A stretch of 64,000 bases of DNA from Rhodoferax sp. (lineage in GTDB: Bacteria; Pseudomonadota; Gammaproteobacteria; Burkholderiales; Burkholderiaceae_C): the NCBI RefSeq assembly GCF_030653815.1, contig NZ_JAURYQ010000044.1:43965-107964 (forward strand), read 5' to 3'. Below are positions 37,792 through 46,261 of the stretch, piece after piece (position 1 is the stretch's first letter; the number at the start of each line of letters is the position of its first letter). The notes beneath the pieces were generated by a model. It saw only the letters and a list, made by a program, of their open reading frames with translations. It ran no database searches and had not been told where the DNA came from. The position numbers and the translations under genes are program-made.

Positions 37792-38736
37792 ATGCACCTG
37801 CTGATTCCCCACGCCGCCAGCCATTCTGAGGGCTGCCAGGCAGCGCTGGCCACACTGAAACTCCCCCACCTGCAAAAATTGCTCAGCCGCCTGAGCCCGC
37901 AGCCACTTGACGCAGGTGACGAGCTGAGCTGGTCGCCACCGCACGAACGCGCATTGGCACGCAGTCTGGGGTTGCCCGTCACCGACGGCCAACTGCCCTG
38001 GGCCGCGCTGGAGGCCCAAAAACGCCCCGAACTGGCGCACCTGCCAGGCGCCTGGGCTTTTGTAAGCTTGTGCCATTGGCAGGCCACGACGCACGAAGTC
38101 ACCATGCGCCAGCTGCCGATGCACGAGCTGAGCGCCACCGAGTCTGACGGCTTGCTGGCGGCCATGCAGCCCTTTTTTGCGCAGGACGGCATCACGCTCC
38201 ACCCCTTTGAGGCCGGGCGCTGGCTGGCGCATGGCGCGGTCTTTGATGGCCTGCCCAGCGCCTCGCCCGACCGGGTGCTGGGCCGCAATTTGTCGCCCTG
38301 GATGCCCACCGCTTCCCAGGCCAGCGGTTTGATCCGCTTGATGAGCGAGATGCAGATGTTGTTCTACACCCACCCGCTCAACGATGCCCGCGAGCGACGC
38401 GGCGCCTTGGCTGTCAACGCCATCTGGTTCAGTGGCAGCGGGACATTGCCTGACCGCCACCCTGCCCCGGCTTCTGCCCAGCCCATCATGGCCCCGACGC
38501 TGCGCCAGGCCGCGCTGCAAGACAACTGGGCCGGCTGGGCCAGCGCCTGGCAACAGCTAGACGTCACCCACATCCGGCAACTGCTGGACGCCCAGCGCCT
38601 GGGCGACGCCGTCCAGCTGACGCTGTGCGGCGAGCGCCACGCCCAAAGCTGGGTCTCTCAGCCGCCCAGCCTGAAACAAAAATTCAGACAACTTTTTAGC
38701 GCCCCACCGGTTCAGGGCACACTCGAAAAATTATGA
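37792..38736 (+). CDS. Conserved hypothetical protein upstream of recJ
   Basis: 314-residue protein. Similar Burkholderiales proteins next to recJ are usually labelled phosphoglycerate mutase-like, but the alkaline-phosphatase-type metal motifs of cofactor-independent mutases are not visible here. Recognisable text includes LSWSPPHERALARSLGLP near the start and LMSEMQMLFYTHPLNDARE, ALAVNAIWFSGSG in the second half, which is conserved in the family as I remember it. No signal peptide or membrane span is apparent. Its stop overlaps the recJ start by 4 bp (ATGA at 38733), so the two are translationally coupled; a role near recJ is only implied by position. Confidence 0.75.
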   Translation: MHLLIPHAASHSEGCQAALATLKLPHLQKLLSRLSPQPLDAGDELSWSPPHERALARSLGLPVTDGQLPWAALEAQKRPELAHLPGAWAFVSLCHWQATTHEVTMRQLPMHELSATESDGLLAAMQPFFAQDGITLHPFEAGRWLAHGAVFDGLPSASPDRVLGRNLSPWMPTASQASGLIRLMSEMQMLFYTHPLNDARERRGALAVNAIWFSGSGTLPDRHPAPASAQPIMAPTLRQAALQDNWAGWASAWQQLDVTHIRQLLDAQRLGDAVQLTLCGERHAQSWVSQPPSLKQKFRQLFSAPPVQGTLEKL

Positions 38737-40469
38737 AAATCATGGTCAGAGACGCCCCTCCCAGAAGCATCTGGGCATTGGAGCAAGCCGGCATTCATCC
38801 GCTACTGGCACAACTTTACGCCGCGCGCGGCGTGCAAGACCCGCAGGAACTGGATGACGCGCTGGCCAGACTGCTGCCGCCCGCCAGCATGCAAGGCACG
38901 GCAGAGGCCGCCCAACTGCTGGCCAATGCCATCCGCGATGACAAAAAACTTTGCATCGTGGCCGATTACGACTGCGACGGCGCCACCGCCTGCGCCGTCG
39001 GCGTGCGCGGCCTGCGCCTGCTCGGTGCCCTGCATGTGGACTACATCGTGCCCGACCGCGTGCAGGATGGTTATGGCCTGACCGCGCCCATTTCCGAGCG
39101 CGTCAAAGCCAGCGGTGCCGACGTGCTGATCACCGTGGACAACGGCATTGCCAGTTTCGACGGCGTGGCCCGGGCCCGCGCACTCGGCCTGCAGGTGCTG
39201 GTGACCGACCACCATTTGCCGGCCCTGCGCGCTGGCCAGATTGAATTGCCTGATGCCAATGTGATCGTGAATCCGAACCAGCCCGGCTGCAGTTTCGAGA
39301 GCAAATCCATCGCCGGCGTCGGTGTCATGTTCTACGTGCTGCTGGCGCTGCGCGCCGAGCTGCGCCAACGCGGCCGGTTCACCGCGCAAAACCAACCCAA
39401 GCTGGACGCCCTGCTGCCGCTGGTGGCCCTGGGCACCGTGGCCGACGTGGTCAGGCTCGACACCAACAACCGCCGGCTGGTGGCGCAAGGCCTCAAACGT
39501 GTGCGCGCCCAGGCCCTGCCGGCCGGGCTGGCGGCCTTGTTTGTGGCGGCCTCGCGCGAAGCCAAAAGCGCCACCACCTTCGACTTTGGTTTTGCCCTGG
39601 GGCCGCGCATCAACGCCGCCGGGCGCTTGTCCGACATGACGCTGGGCATCGAATGCCTGCTCACCGACGATGCCGGTCGCGCCCAGGAACTGGCCACGAT
39701 GCTTGATGCCATCAACCGTGAGCGCCGCGATATCGAAGGCAGCATGCGCGAACAGGCCCTGCTTGTGGCCGAATCGCTGTTTGAAGACGCGGCCGAAGCG
39801 CCACCGGCCATTTGCGTCTTTGATGCCGACTTTCACGAGGGCGTGGTCGGCATCGTTGCCTCACGCATCAAGGACAAGTTTCACCGCCCCAGTTTTGTCT
39901 TTGCCAGCAGTGGCGCCATTGGCCGTGCCCATGAACTCAAAGGTTCGGGCCGCTCGATCCCCGGCTTTCACCTGCGCGATGCGCTCGACCTGGTGGCCAA
40001 ACGCTACCCCGGCGTGCTACTGCGCTTTGGCGGCCATGCCATGGCAGCGGGTTGCACACTCAACGTTGACCAGTTGGACACCTTCGAGCAGGGTCTGAAT
40101 GAGGTCGCCCAGGAGTGGCTCGATGCGGCCACCCTGACGCGCCGCCTGGAGACCGACGGCGCGCTCAAGCCCGAATACCGCCGCCCCGACCTGGTCGACA
40201 CGCTGCACCATGAAGTCTGGGGCCAGGGCTTTGCCGCGCCCACCTTCAGCGAAGAACTCGAAGTGGTGTCGCAGCGCCTGGTGGCTGAAAAACACCTGTC
40301 ACTCAAGCTCAAGCACCGCGGCGAGCCGGTCGACGGCATCTGGTTTGGCCACACCGAGCCGCTGCCCAACCGCGTCAAGCTGGCGTTCAGGCTGGATGTG
40401 GACAGTTGGCGCGGTGAGCGTCGGGTGCGTTTTCTGGTGGAGGCAGCAGAACTGCCCGCCCAGCCCTAG
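38733..40469 (+). CDS. recJ: Single-stranded-DNA-specific exonuclease RecJ
   Basis: 5'-3' exonuclease of the DHH superfamily, used in RecF-pathway recombination and mismatch/base excision repair. 578 residues, normal length. Motif I VADYDCDGATA (76-86) carries metal ligands Asp78 and Asp80, then ITVDNGIAS (133-141), DHH motif VTDHHLP (157-163), and the C-terminal DHHA1 motif GGHAMAAGCTL. GPRINAAGRLSDMTLGIECLL and SGRSIPGFHLRDAL are also family text. It starts inside the stop of the preceding gene and is followed after 13 bp by the PHP phosphatase gene. Confidence 0.97.
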   Translation: MKIMVRDAPPRSIWALEQAGIHPLLAQLYAARGVQDPQELDDALARLLPPASMQGTAEAAQLLANAIRDDKKLCIVADYDCDGATACAVGVRGLRLLGALHVDYIVPDRVQDGYGLTAPISERVKASGADVLITVDNGIASFDGVARARALGLQVLVTDHHLPALRAGQIELPDANVIVNPNQPGCSFESKSIAGVGVMFYVLLALRAELRQRGRFTAQNQPKLDALLPLVALGTVADVVRLDTNNRRLVAQGLKRVRAQALPAGLAALFVAASREAKSATTFDFGFALGPRINAAGRLSDMTLGIECLLTDDAGRAQELATMLDAINRERRDIEGSMREQALLVAESLFEDAAEAPPAICVFDADFHEGVVGIVASRIKDKFHRPSFVFASSGAIGRAHELKGSGRSIPGFHLRDALDLVAKRYPGVLLRFGGHAMAAGCTLNVDQLDTFEQGLNEVAQEWLDAATLTRRLETDGALKPEYRRPDLVDTLHHEVWGQGFAAPTFSEELEVVSQRLVAEKHLSLKLKHRGEPVDGIWFGHTEPLPNRVKLAFRLDVDSWRGERRVRFLVEAAELPAQP

Positions 40470-40482
40470 AATCGTTGCGAAC

Positions 40483-41358
40483 ATGAACACCCTGAACGCT
40501 GACCTGCATTGTCATTCCGTTGTTTCCGACGGCACCCTCACCCCCGAAGAACTGGCGCAGCGTGCCAAGGCCCAGGGCGTGACACTGTGGTCCCTCACCG
40601 ACCACGATGAAATTGGCGGTCAGGCCCGGGCGGCGACAGCGGCGGCGGCCTGTGGCCTCGATTACCTGAGTGGCGTGGAAATCTCGGTCAGTTTTTTGCA
40701 CCAGACGGTGCACATCGTCGGCCTGGGCTTTGATGTCGATAACGCCGCGCTGACCGAGGGGCTGCAGCAAACCCGGGGCGGACGCTCGCAACGGGCCAAG
40801 GAGATGGCCACCGACCTGGCACGCGTTGGCATCCAGGGTGCCTTTGAGGGTGCGCTCAAGTACGCAGGCAATCCCAACCTGATCTCACGCACCCATTTCG
40901 CCCGCTATCTGGTGGAAACCGGGGTCTGCAAGGATACTTACGAGGTGTTTCGCAAATACCTCACTGAAGGCAAGCCCGGCTTTGTCGAGCACCGCTGGGC
41001 CAACCTGAAAGATGCCGTGCGCTGGATCACCCAGGCCGGTGGCATGGCAGTGATTGCGCACCCGGCGCGCTACAAGTTCAGCGCCAACGAGGAACTGGCG
41101 CTGTTCACCGAATTCAAGGGCCACGGCGGGATGGGGGTGGAAGTGATCACCGGCAGCCACTCCCATACCGAGAGCGCCAACTACGCCGCCACCGCGCTCG
41201 AATTTGGCCTGGCAGCCTCGCGCGGCAGCGACTTTCACAGCCCCGAGGAAAGCCGCACCGAGCTCGGTGCCCTGCCCGACCTGCCCGCCCAACTGACACC
41301 GGTATGGGCTTTGCTAGCCAATCGCATTCAACGTGCCACCGCGCCAATCACCCACTGA
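40483..41358 (+). CDS. PHP-domain phosphoesterase (RNase AM / YciV type)
   Basis: Polymerase/histidinol-phosphatase fold enzyme of 291 residues. Metal-binding motifs are DLHCHSVVSDG at the start, LTDHDEIGG, GVEISV, HIVGLGFD and the C-terminal GSDFHSPEES. Relatives remove phosphates from 3',5'-bisphosphonucleotides and trim 5' ends of rRNA (RNase AM), which fits a position directly behind recJ. The frame is open upstream into recJ; the ATG at 40483 after AATCGTTGCGAAC gives the family start. It overlaps none of its neighbours; the next gene starts 4 bp after its stop. Confidence 0.9.
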   Translation: MNTLNADLHCHSVVSDGTLTPEELAQRAKAQGVTLWSLTDHDEIGGQARAATAAAACGLDYLSGVEISVSFLHQTVHIVGLGFDVDNAALTEGLQQTRGGRSQRAKEMATDLARVGIQGAFEGALKYAGNPNLISRTHFARYLVETGVCKDTYEVFRKYLTEGKPGFVEHRWANLKDAVRWITQAGGMAVIAHPARYKFSANEELALFTEFKGHGGMGVEVITGSHSHTESANYAATALEFGLAASRGSDFHSPEESRTELGALPDLPAQLTPVWALLANRIQRATAPITH

Positions 41359-41362
41359 ACTC

Positions 41363-42247
41363 ATGTCATTCTGGAAAAGTCGGCAAGCCGGCGGCATTTT
41401 GTTGATCATTGTGGCGACCCTCACCTTTGCCACGCTTGACACGATGGCCAAGCATGCCATCCAGGTGGTGCCCCTGCTGATGCTGCTGTGGTTTCGTTAT
41501 GCGTTTCAGGCGGTGGTGACTTTGGTACTGCGTTTTCCCGTGCAAAAAACACAACTCTTTGCCACGCCGAATCCACGCTTTCAGGCGCTGCGCGGCGTAT
41601 TGCTGCTCATTACCAGCGCTTGCGCTTTCTTTGGTTTGCAGTACTTGCCGGTCGGTGAATTCACCGCCATGACCATGCTCTCGCCCATGGCCGCCAGCGC
41701 GATGGCCGCGTGGACCCTCAAAACCTATGTCTCGCCACGGCGCTGGGCGCTGATGGGCCTGGGTTTGCTGGGCGTGCTGCTGGTGATACGTCCCGGGGGC
41801 CAGGTGTTTGGCTGGGCGCTGTTGTTCCCGGTGTTGTTGGTGACCTCGTATGCCTGGTTTCAGGTGCTCACCAGCCGACTCAGTGGCGACGAAAACCCCT
41901 ACACCACGCACTTTTACACCGGTCTGGTGGGTGCCTTGGTCATGACGCCCGTCATGCTGCTCAGTTGGGACAGCGCCGCGTTGCTGCACTATTGGTATTG
42001 GTTTTTGCTGGTCGGTTTTTTGGGCACCTTTGGCCACCTGATGCTGATTCGCGCGTACAACCGCGCCAATGCCGTTGTTCTGTCACCTTATCTTTACACC
42101 CAGATTGCGTTTGCCACGCTGCTGGGCTGGCTGGTTTTTCGCCATGTGCCCGACGGCCTGGCGTGGGCCGGCATTGCCGTGATTGCGGCCAGCGGCGTCG
42201 GCAATGCCATGTTGTCGGCCCGCGAAGCCATCAGACTGCGACAATAG
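41363..42247 (+). CDS. EamA/DMT-family transporter
   Basis: 294-residue inner-membrane transporter with ten hydrophobic segments in two EamA halves. Typical text is GILLIIVATLTFATLDTMAKHAIQVVP, FRYAFQ, and VGEFTAMTMLSPMAASAMAAWTLKTYVSPRRWALMGLGLLGVLLVIRPGG; the second half is NPYTTHFYTGLVGALVM through AGIAVIAASGVGNAM. Exported substrate unknown. It lies in a tight row recJ-PHP-eamA-yciO on the same strand with gaps of 4-13 bp, so the group is probably one operon. Confidence 0.9.
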   Translation: MSFWKSRQAGGILLIIVATLTFATLDTMAKHAIQVVPLLMLLWFRYAFQAVVTLVLRFPVQKTQLFATPNPRFQALRGVLLLITSACAFFGLQYLPVGEFTAMTMLSPMAASAMAAWTLKTYVSPRRWALMGLGLLGVLLVIRPGGQVFGWALLFPVLLVTSYAWFQVLTSRLSGDENPYTTHFYTGLVGALVMTPVMLLSWDSAALLHYWYWFLLVGFLGTFGHLMLIRAYNRANAVVLSPYLYTQIAFATLLGWLVFRHVPDGLAWAGIAVIAASGVGNAMLSAREAIRLRQ

Positions 42248-42251
42248 CGTC

Positions 42252-42875
42252 ATGCCGCAAATTTTCGAAATCCACCCCGACAACCCGCAGCCGCGCCTGC
42301 TGCAACAGGCCACTTCCCTGCTTGACAAGGGCGAGGTACTGGCCGTGCCCACCGACTCCAGTTATGCGCTGGTGTGCCACCTCGACGACAAGGCGGCGGC
42401 TGACAAGCTGCGTCGTATTCGCGGCGTCGACGACAAGCACCACCTGACGCTGCTGTGCCGAGACCTGTCCGAGCTGTCCGCCTACGCCAAAGTGGACAAC
42501 CAGCAGTACCGGCTCATCAAGGCCGCCACACCGGGGGCCTACACCTTCATTCTGGAAGCCACCAAGGAAGTGCCGCGCCGCCTGAGTCACCCGTCGCGCA
42601 AGACCATCGGCCTGCGCGTACCCGACCACAAGGTATTGCAGGAACTGCTGGCGCTTTACAGCACCCCGCTGCTGGCCACCACCCTGATTGCGCCAGGTGA
42701 GACAGAGCCCATGAACGACGCTGACGAAATTCGCGCCCATTACAAGGGCCGCATCGCCGCCATCATCGACTCCGGCGCCTGCCCGCGCGAACCCACCACC
42801 GTGGTCGATTTGACCGGCGGCGAACCTGTGGTCATCCGTGAAGGTCGCGGCGCACTGGCGGCCCTGGGCCTTTAA
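42252..42875 (+). CDS. YciO/Sua5/YrdC-family protein
   Basis: 207-residue YrdC-fold protein. It contains KGEVLAVPTDSSYALVCHLDDKAAADKLRRIRGVDDKHHLTLLCRD, the KRxR-type nucleotide region of the L-threonylcarbamoyladenylate synthase family, and SRKTIGLRVPDHKVLQELLALY, which is closer to the YciO branch than to TsaC/TsaC2. It binds RNA/ATP in relatives; a direct role in tRNA t6A37 synthesis is possible but not established for this branch. It starts 4 bp after the transporter stop and is followed by the M50 protease gene after 12 bp. Confidence 0.88.
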   Translation: MPQIFEIHPDNPQPRLLQQATSLLDKGEVLAVPTDSSYALVCHLDDKAAADKLRRIRGVDDKHHLTLLCRDLSELSAYAKVDNQQYRLIKAATPGAYTFILEATKEVPRRLSHPSRKTIGLRVPDHKVLQELLALYSTPLLATTLIAPGETEPMNDADEIRAHYKGRIAAIIDSGACPREPTTVVDLTGGEPVVIREGRGALAALGL

Positions 42876-42887
42876 CGCAATCTCGCC

Positions 42888-43556
42888 ATGGACTTCGCCC
42901 AACTGATTCAAACCATCAGCCTCTACGCCATTCCGGTGTTGTTGGCTATTACCCTGCACGAGGCGGCGCACGGTTTTGCGGCCAAACATTTCGGTGACAG
43001 CACCGCCTACAACCTGGGGCGCGTCACCCTGAATCCGCTGCCGCACATCGATCCGGTGGGCACCATCCTGATGCCGCTGATGTTGTACTTTGCCACCTCA
43101 GGGGCGTTTTTGTTTGGTTATGCCAAACCGGTGCCGGTGCGCTTCGGCAATTTACGCAACCCCAAGCGCGACATGATCTGGGTCGCGCTGGCCGGGCCGG
43201 GCGCCAACTTTTTTCAGGCGCTGGTGTGGGGCGCGCTGCTGTACTTGTTCAGGGGCATGGATGTAGCAGAGCCTTTTCTTATTGAAATGGCGCAAGGCGG
43301 CGTGCTGGTCAATGTGGTGATGGCGGTGTTCAACCTGTTTCCGTTGCCGCCGCTCGACGGTGGCCGCATTCTGGTGGGGTTGCTGCCGTACCGCCAGGCC
43401 ATGCTGGTGTCACGCGTGGAGCCCTGGGGCTTCTTCATTGTGATGGCGCTGGTGCTGGCCGGTGTGGTCAGCAACCTGTGGTTGCGCCCGCTGATGGGCC
43501 TGACCTACCAGCTCATCAACCTGCTGCTGAGCCCGCTGGCCTGGCTGGTCAGCTGA
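42888..43556 (+). CDS. Site-2 protease-type M50 membrane metalloprotease
   Basis: Intramembrane zinc protease-like protein, 222 residues with about six spans. The zinc site HEAAH is at 24-28 (ITLHEAAHGFAAKHFGD) and the third ligand lies in FPLPPLDGGRILVGLLP. It belongs to the compact bacterial S2P group without a PDZ domain (also called YwhC/Rv0359-like). Target protein unknown. It lies between the yciO-like gene and trpS; similar gene orders occur across Burkholderiales. Confidence 0.92.
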   Translation: MDFAQLIQTISLYAIPVLLAITLHEAAHGFAAKHFGDSTAYNLGRVTLNPLPHIDPVGTILMPLMLYFATSGAFLFGYAKPVPVRFGNLRNPKRDMIWVALAGPGANFFQALVWGALLYLFRGMDVAEPFLIEMAQGGVLVNVVMAVFNLFPLPPLDGGRILVGLLPYRQAMLVSRVEPWGFFIVMALVLAGVVSNLWLRPLMGLTYQLINLLLSPLAWLVS

Positions 43557-43585
43557 GTTTTTTGACTTTTCATTTCATTTTCCCC

Positions 43586-44893
43586 ATGCGCATCGAACGT
43601 TTTCTGACCGGCATCACGACCTCGGGCACACCCCACCTGGGCAATTACGTAGGCTCGATCCGCCCGTCCGTGAGCCACAGCTTGCGCCCGGGCGTCGAGA
43701 GTTTTTACTTTCTGGCCGACTACCACGCCCTGATCAAAGTCGGCGACCCGACACGCATCCAGCGCTCCACTTTGGAGATTGCCGCCAGCTGGCTGGCCTG
43801 CGGCCTGAATCCGGACCGCGTGGTGTTTTACCGCCAGTCGGATGTCCCGGAAATCCCCGAGCTCACCTGGTTTTTAAGCTGCGTGCTGGGCAAGGGTGTG
43901 CTCAATCGCGCCCATGCCTACAAGGCGGCAGTCGACAAAAACACGGCGGCTGGCAATGACCCCGATGCCGATGTCAATGTCGGCCTGTTCATGTACCCGG
44001 TGCTGATGGGCGCCGACATTTTGATGTTCAACGCGCACCAGGTGCCGGTGGGGCGCGACCAGGTGCAGCACATCGAGATGGCGCGTGACATGGCGCACAG
44101 TTTCAACCACCGTTACGGCGACCATTTTGTCGCGCCCGAGGCCGCCATCGAGGACCATGTCGCTACCCTGCCCGGCCTCGACGGCCGCAAGATGAGCAAA
44201 AGCTACGACAACACCATCCCGCTGTTTGCCCCGCGCGAGCAACTCAAAAAACTCATCGGCAGTATCGTCACCGACTCCACTGCGCCCGGCGAAGCCAAGG
44301 CCGTGGAAGGCTCGACCCTGTTCCAGATCTACCAGGCCTTTGCCAGCACCGCCGAGACCGAAGCGCTGCGCCAGGCCTATGCCGCCGGCATCTCATGGGC
44401 CGACGCCAAGCATCTGGTGTTCGAGCGCATCGACCAGGAAATTGCGCCCATGCGCGCGGCCTACCAGGACCTGATCGACAACCCGGCCAAAATTGAGGCG
44501 GTGCTGCTGGCCGGTGCGACCAAGGCCCGCACCATTGCGACGCCGTTCATGGGGCAACTGCGTCATGCCGTGGGGCTGCGCCCCCTGCAAACCCATGCCA
44601 GCACGACCGCCAAGACGGTGAAGCTGGCGCTGCCGGTGTTCAAGCAATACCGTGAAAGCGACGGCCAGTTTTATTTCAAGTTGCAAAGCGCCGACGGCCG
44701 CCTGTTGCTGCAAAGCGGGGCTTTTGCCTCGCCCAAAGTGGCAGGCCAAACCATTGCAACGCTGCAGACCGAGGGGCTTGCCGCCCTGAATAACAGCCCG
44801 GTGACGCTGGTAAAAGGCCAAGATGTCACGGAATCCGACGTTGTGGGTGCGTTGCAGATCCTGCAAATGGCCAAGGAAGCCAAACCAGGCTAG
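43586..44893 (+). CDS. trpS: Tryptophanyl-tRNA synthetase with C-terminal extra domain
   Basis: Class I aminoacyl-tRNA synthetase of 435 residues. The HIGH equivalent PHLGN is at 16-20 and KMSKS is intact ([11 protein letters not shown]). The usual bacterial TrpRS is about 335 residues; about 85 residues follow the catalytic/anticodon parts here. This tail ([21 protein letters not shown]..., TIATLQ) resembles the DUF1508/YegP fold and is found in other betaproteobacterial TrpRS proteins as far as I recall. The start [17 protein letters not shown] at 43586 is preferred over the upstream open frame that overlaps the M50 gene. A tRNA-Ser gene follows after 27 bp. Confidence 0.96.
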   Translation: MRIERFLTGITTSGTPHLGNYVGSIRPSVSHSLRPGVESFYFLADYHALIKVGDPTRIQRSTLEIAASWLACGLNPDRVVFYRQSDVPEIPELTWFLSCVLGKGVLNRAHAYKAAVDKNTAAGNDPDADVNVGLFMYPVLMGADILMFNAHQVPVGRDQVQHIEMARDMAHSFNHRYGDHFVAPEAAIEDHVATLPGLDGRKMSKSYDNTIPLFAPREQLKKLIGSIVTDSTAPGEAKAVEGSTLFQIYQAFASTAETEALRQAYAAGISWADAKHLVFERIDQEIAPMRAAYQDLIDNPAKIEAVLLAGATKARTIATPFMGQLRHAVGLRPLQTHASTTAKTVKLALPVFKQYRESDGQFYFKLQSADGRLLLQSGAFASPKVAGQTIATLQTEGLAALNNSPVTLVKGQDVTESDVVGALQILQMAKEAKPG

Positions 44894-44902
44894 CCGGCAC
44901 TG

Positions 44903-44908
44903 TACAAT
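44903..44908 (+). promoter_or_regulatory. -10 element for tRNA-Ser
   Basis: TACAAT lies 12 bp ahead of the tRNA 5' end (44921), the right distance for a transcript starting near 44914. The -35 would fall within the last codons of trpS and has no strong match to the consensus. Confidence 0.5.
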
Positions 44909-44920
44909 CCGCAGCTTCGC

Positions 44921-45008
44921 GGAGAGATGGCAGAGTGGCCGAATGTACCTGACTCGAAATCAGGCGTACCGCAAGGTACCGTGGGTTCGAATCCCACTCT
45001 CTCCGCCA
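44921..45008 (+). tRNA. tRNA-Ser (anticodon CGA)
   Basis: 88 nt including an encoded CCA. The acceptor stem GGAGAGA pairs with TCTCTCC (44998-45004), the D arm starts TGGCAGAGTGGCCGAA, the anticodon loop CTCGAAA gives anticodon CGA (reads UCG), a long class II variable arm CGTACCGCAAGGTACCG follows, and the T arm GTGGGTTCGAATCCCAC is standard. Long variable arm and CGA anticodon make the serine assignment safe. Confidence 0.97.
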
Positions 45009-45053
45009 GTACATTGACTTCCAACTGGCTATATGCAAATGGAAGTTGCCTGA

Positions 45054-45078
45054 AGCCCCGCCCCGTGTGGGGTTTTTT
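45054..45078 (+). terminator. Probable terminator of tRNA-Ser
   Basis: AAGCCCC (45054-45060) can pair with GGGGTTT (45069-45075), or alternatively CCCC (45061-45064) with GGGG (45069-45072); TTTTTT follows at 45073-45078. It lies 46 nt after the tRNA end. Confidence 0.7.
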
Positions 45079-45329
45079 GCGTCTGGCTCCTGACTGCGGC
45101 GTTCATGGGGCAGGCCAAAAACCTGTCTCAAACCGGTTTTGTCTCAGAACCTCCTGACTTTTGGAGGCACGGTACGGCGGTACGGGCTTTTCGAGCATGT
45201 CGGTCAATTTGACCCGTACCAAATGGCTGTGATTTGGTTCTGTGGTGGCTTCTGGCAACCATATTCCCTTTCGCTTGTGATAGACCTGTGTAGCGGCAGA
45301 ACGAATCGTGAAACTGGGATTTAGTCTGC
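45079..45329. other. Non-coding or decayed stretch after tRNA-Ser
   Basis: Together with the terminator this fills the gap between the tRNA and the HNH remnant. A minus-strand open frame crosses it (45103-45414) but shows no family signature and overlaps the HNH fragment. No direct repeat of the tRNA 3' end is visible, so no attachment site can be claimed. Confidence 0.5.
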
Positions 45330-45623
45330 CTATTTGACTTGAATCAGCTCTCGTAACTTCTTCACGGAAAGCCACTGCCGTGAGGAATGCACCACACGAT
45401 GGCAGTTTGCGCAAAGCAGCGCCAAATCCTCGACTTTGGTTTTGTCGCCCTCCGTCAATGTGTGAACAGGCTTCGTATGATGAACATCAATGATCCCTTC
45501 GGCAAGTGGCCCATAAGCCAATTTGAATTCAAACCCGCATGCTTCACATGCCAGTCGGCCATATTTCTTCATGGCAGCAGCTTTGGCAGCATCAACGAGT
45601 TTTCGACTTCGCTCCCGGTACCT
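45330..45623 (-). pseudogene. HNH endonuclease, 5'-truncated remnant
   Basis: The reading frame (80 residues from the internal ATG ending at 45572, open to a TAA near 45624) is the C-terminal part of an HNH nuclease. It has CEACGFEF, then IDVHHTKPVHTL and LALLCANCHRVVH, i.e. the two zinc-binding CXXC pairs around the HNH core. Upstream of the ATG the frame reads RERSRKLVDAAKAAA, also family-like, and then stops without a start codon or the N-terminal half normally present. The gene is therefore truncated at its 5' side, next to the RhuM remnant. Relatives are often parts of restriction or defence islands. Confidence 0.75.
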
Positions 45624-45637
45624 GAAGGAACTGGGTT

Positions 45638-46202
45638 ATGAATAAGTCGCTCAAGCCACGCACAGCTACCGTTGCAGTCTCTGCAACCGTTGCCCCCAAA
45701 CACCCAGCCGCAACCGAAGGGGCTGGCGAGTTTGTTCTGTACACCACTGAAGATGGCGTCACCCGCGTCGAAATGCGGGCTGAGGGTGGCTCCCTGTGGC
45801 TCAGTCAGGCCGAGATTGGCACGCTGTTCAGACCACCCCCCAAAACATCACCCAGCACTTCAAAGCGATCTACGCCGAGGGTGAGGCCGACCCCGAGACA
45901 ACCTGTAAGTCCGGCTTACAGGTTCGCCAGGAGGCCGGTCGGCAGGTGCGCCGCACGGTCCGCCACTACAGCCTGGAGGTGATCTTGGCCGTGGGCTACC
46001 GCGCCCGGTCGGCCCGTGGCACACAATTTCGCCAGTGGGCCACCGCCCACCTGAGCGAATACCTGCTCAAGGGCTTTGTGATGGACGACGAGCGCCTGAA
46101 GAATCCACCCGTGGGCGAATCGGCGCTGCCCGACCGCTTTGGTGAGTTGCTGGAGCGCATCCGCGACATCCGTGCCAGCGAGCGCCGCATGTACTTGCGG
46201 GT
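45638..46202 (+). pseudogene. RhuM-family protein, frameshifted and 3'-truncated
   Basis: The N-terminal part (GEFVLYTTEDGVTRVEMRAEGGSLWLSQAEIGTLF) reads in one frame from 45638. Its continuation (QTTPQNITQHFKAIYAEGEAD, HYSLEVILAVGYRARSARGTQFRQWATAHLSEYLLKGF, DERLKNPP, ELLERIRDIRASERRMYLRV) is in the +1-shifted frame. The sequence CTGTTCAGACC at 45824-45834 lacks one base relative to the expected TTC-CAG-ACC, so a one-base deletion lies at 45829/45830. After RRMYLRV (about 46202) the similarity ends abruptly, about 60% through a normal RhuM. RhuM (Fic/toxin-associated 'virulence protein') genes are typical of mobile or defence islands. The product is not made intact. Confidence 0.85.
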
Positions 46203-46261
46203 AGCTCTCTTAAGTTGCCGACAGCATAAGCGCTCTATTCATCTCATGCTCAAGTACTTTG

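Noticed and set aside
45009..45330. Attachment site of an integrated element after tRNA-Ser
   Set aside because: No second copy of the tRNA 3' end and no integrase gene were found within the window.
45103..45414. Minus-strand open frame of 103 codons
   Set aside because: It overlaps the HNH remnant in another frame and shows no recognisable family text.
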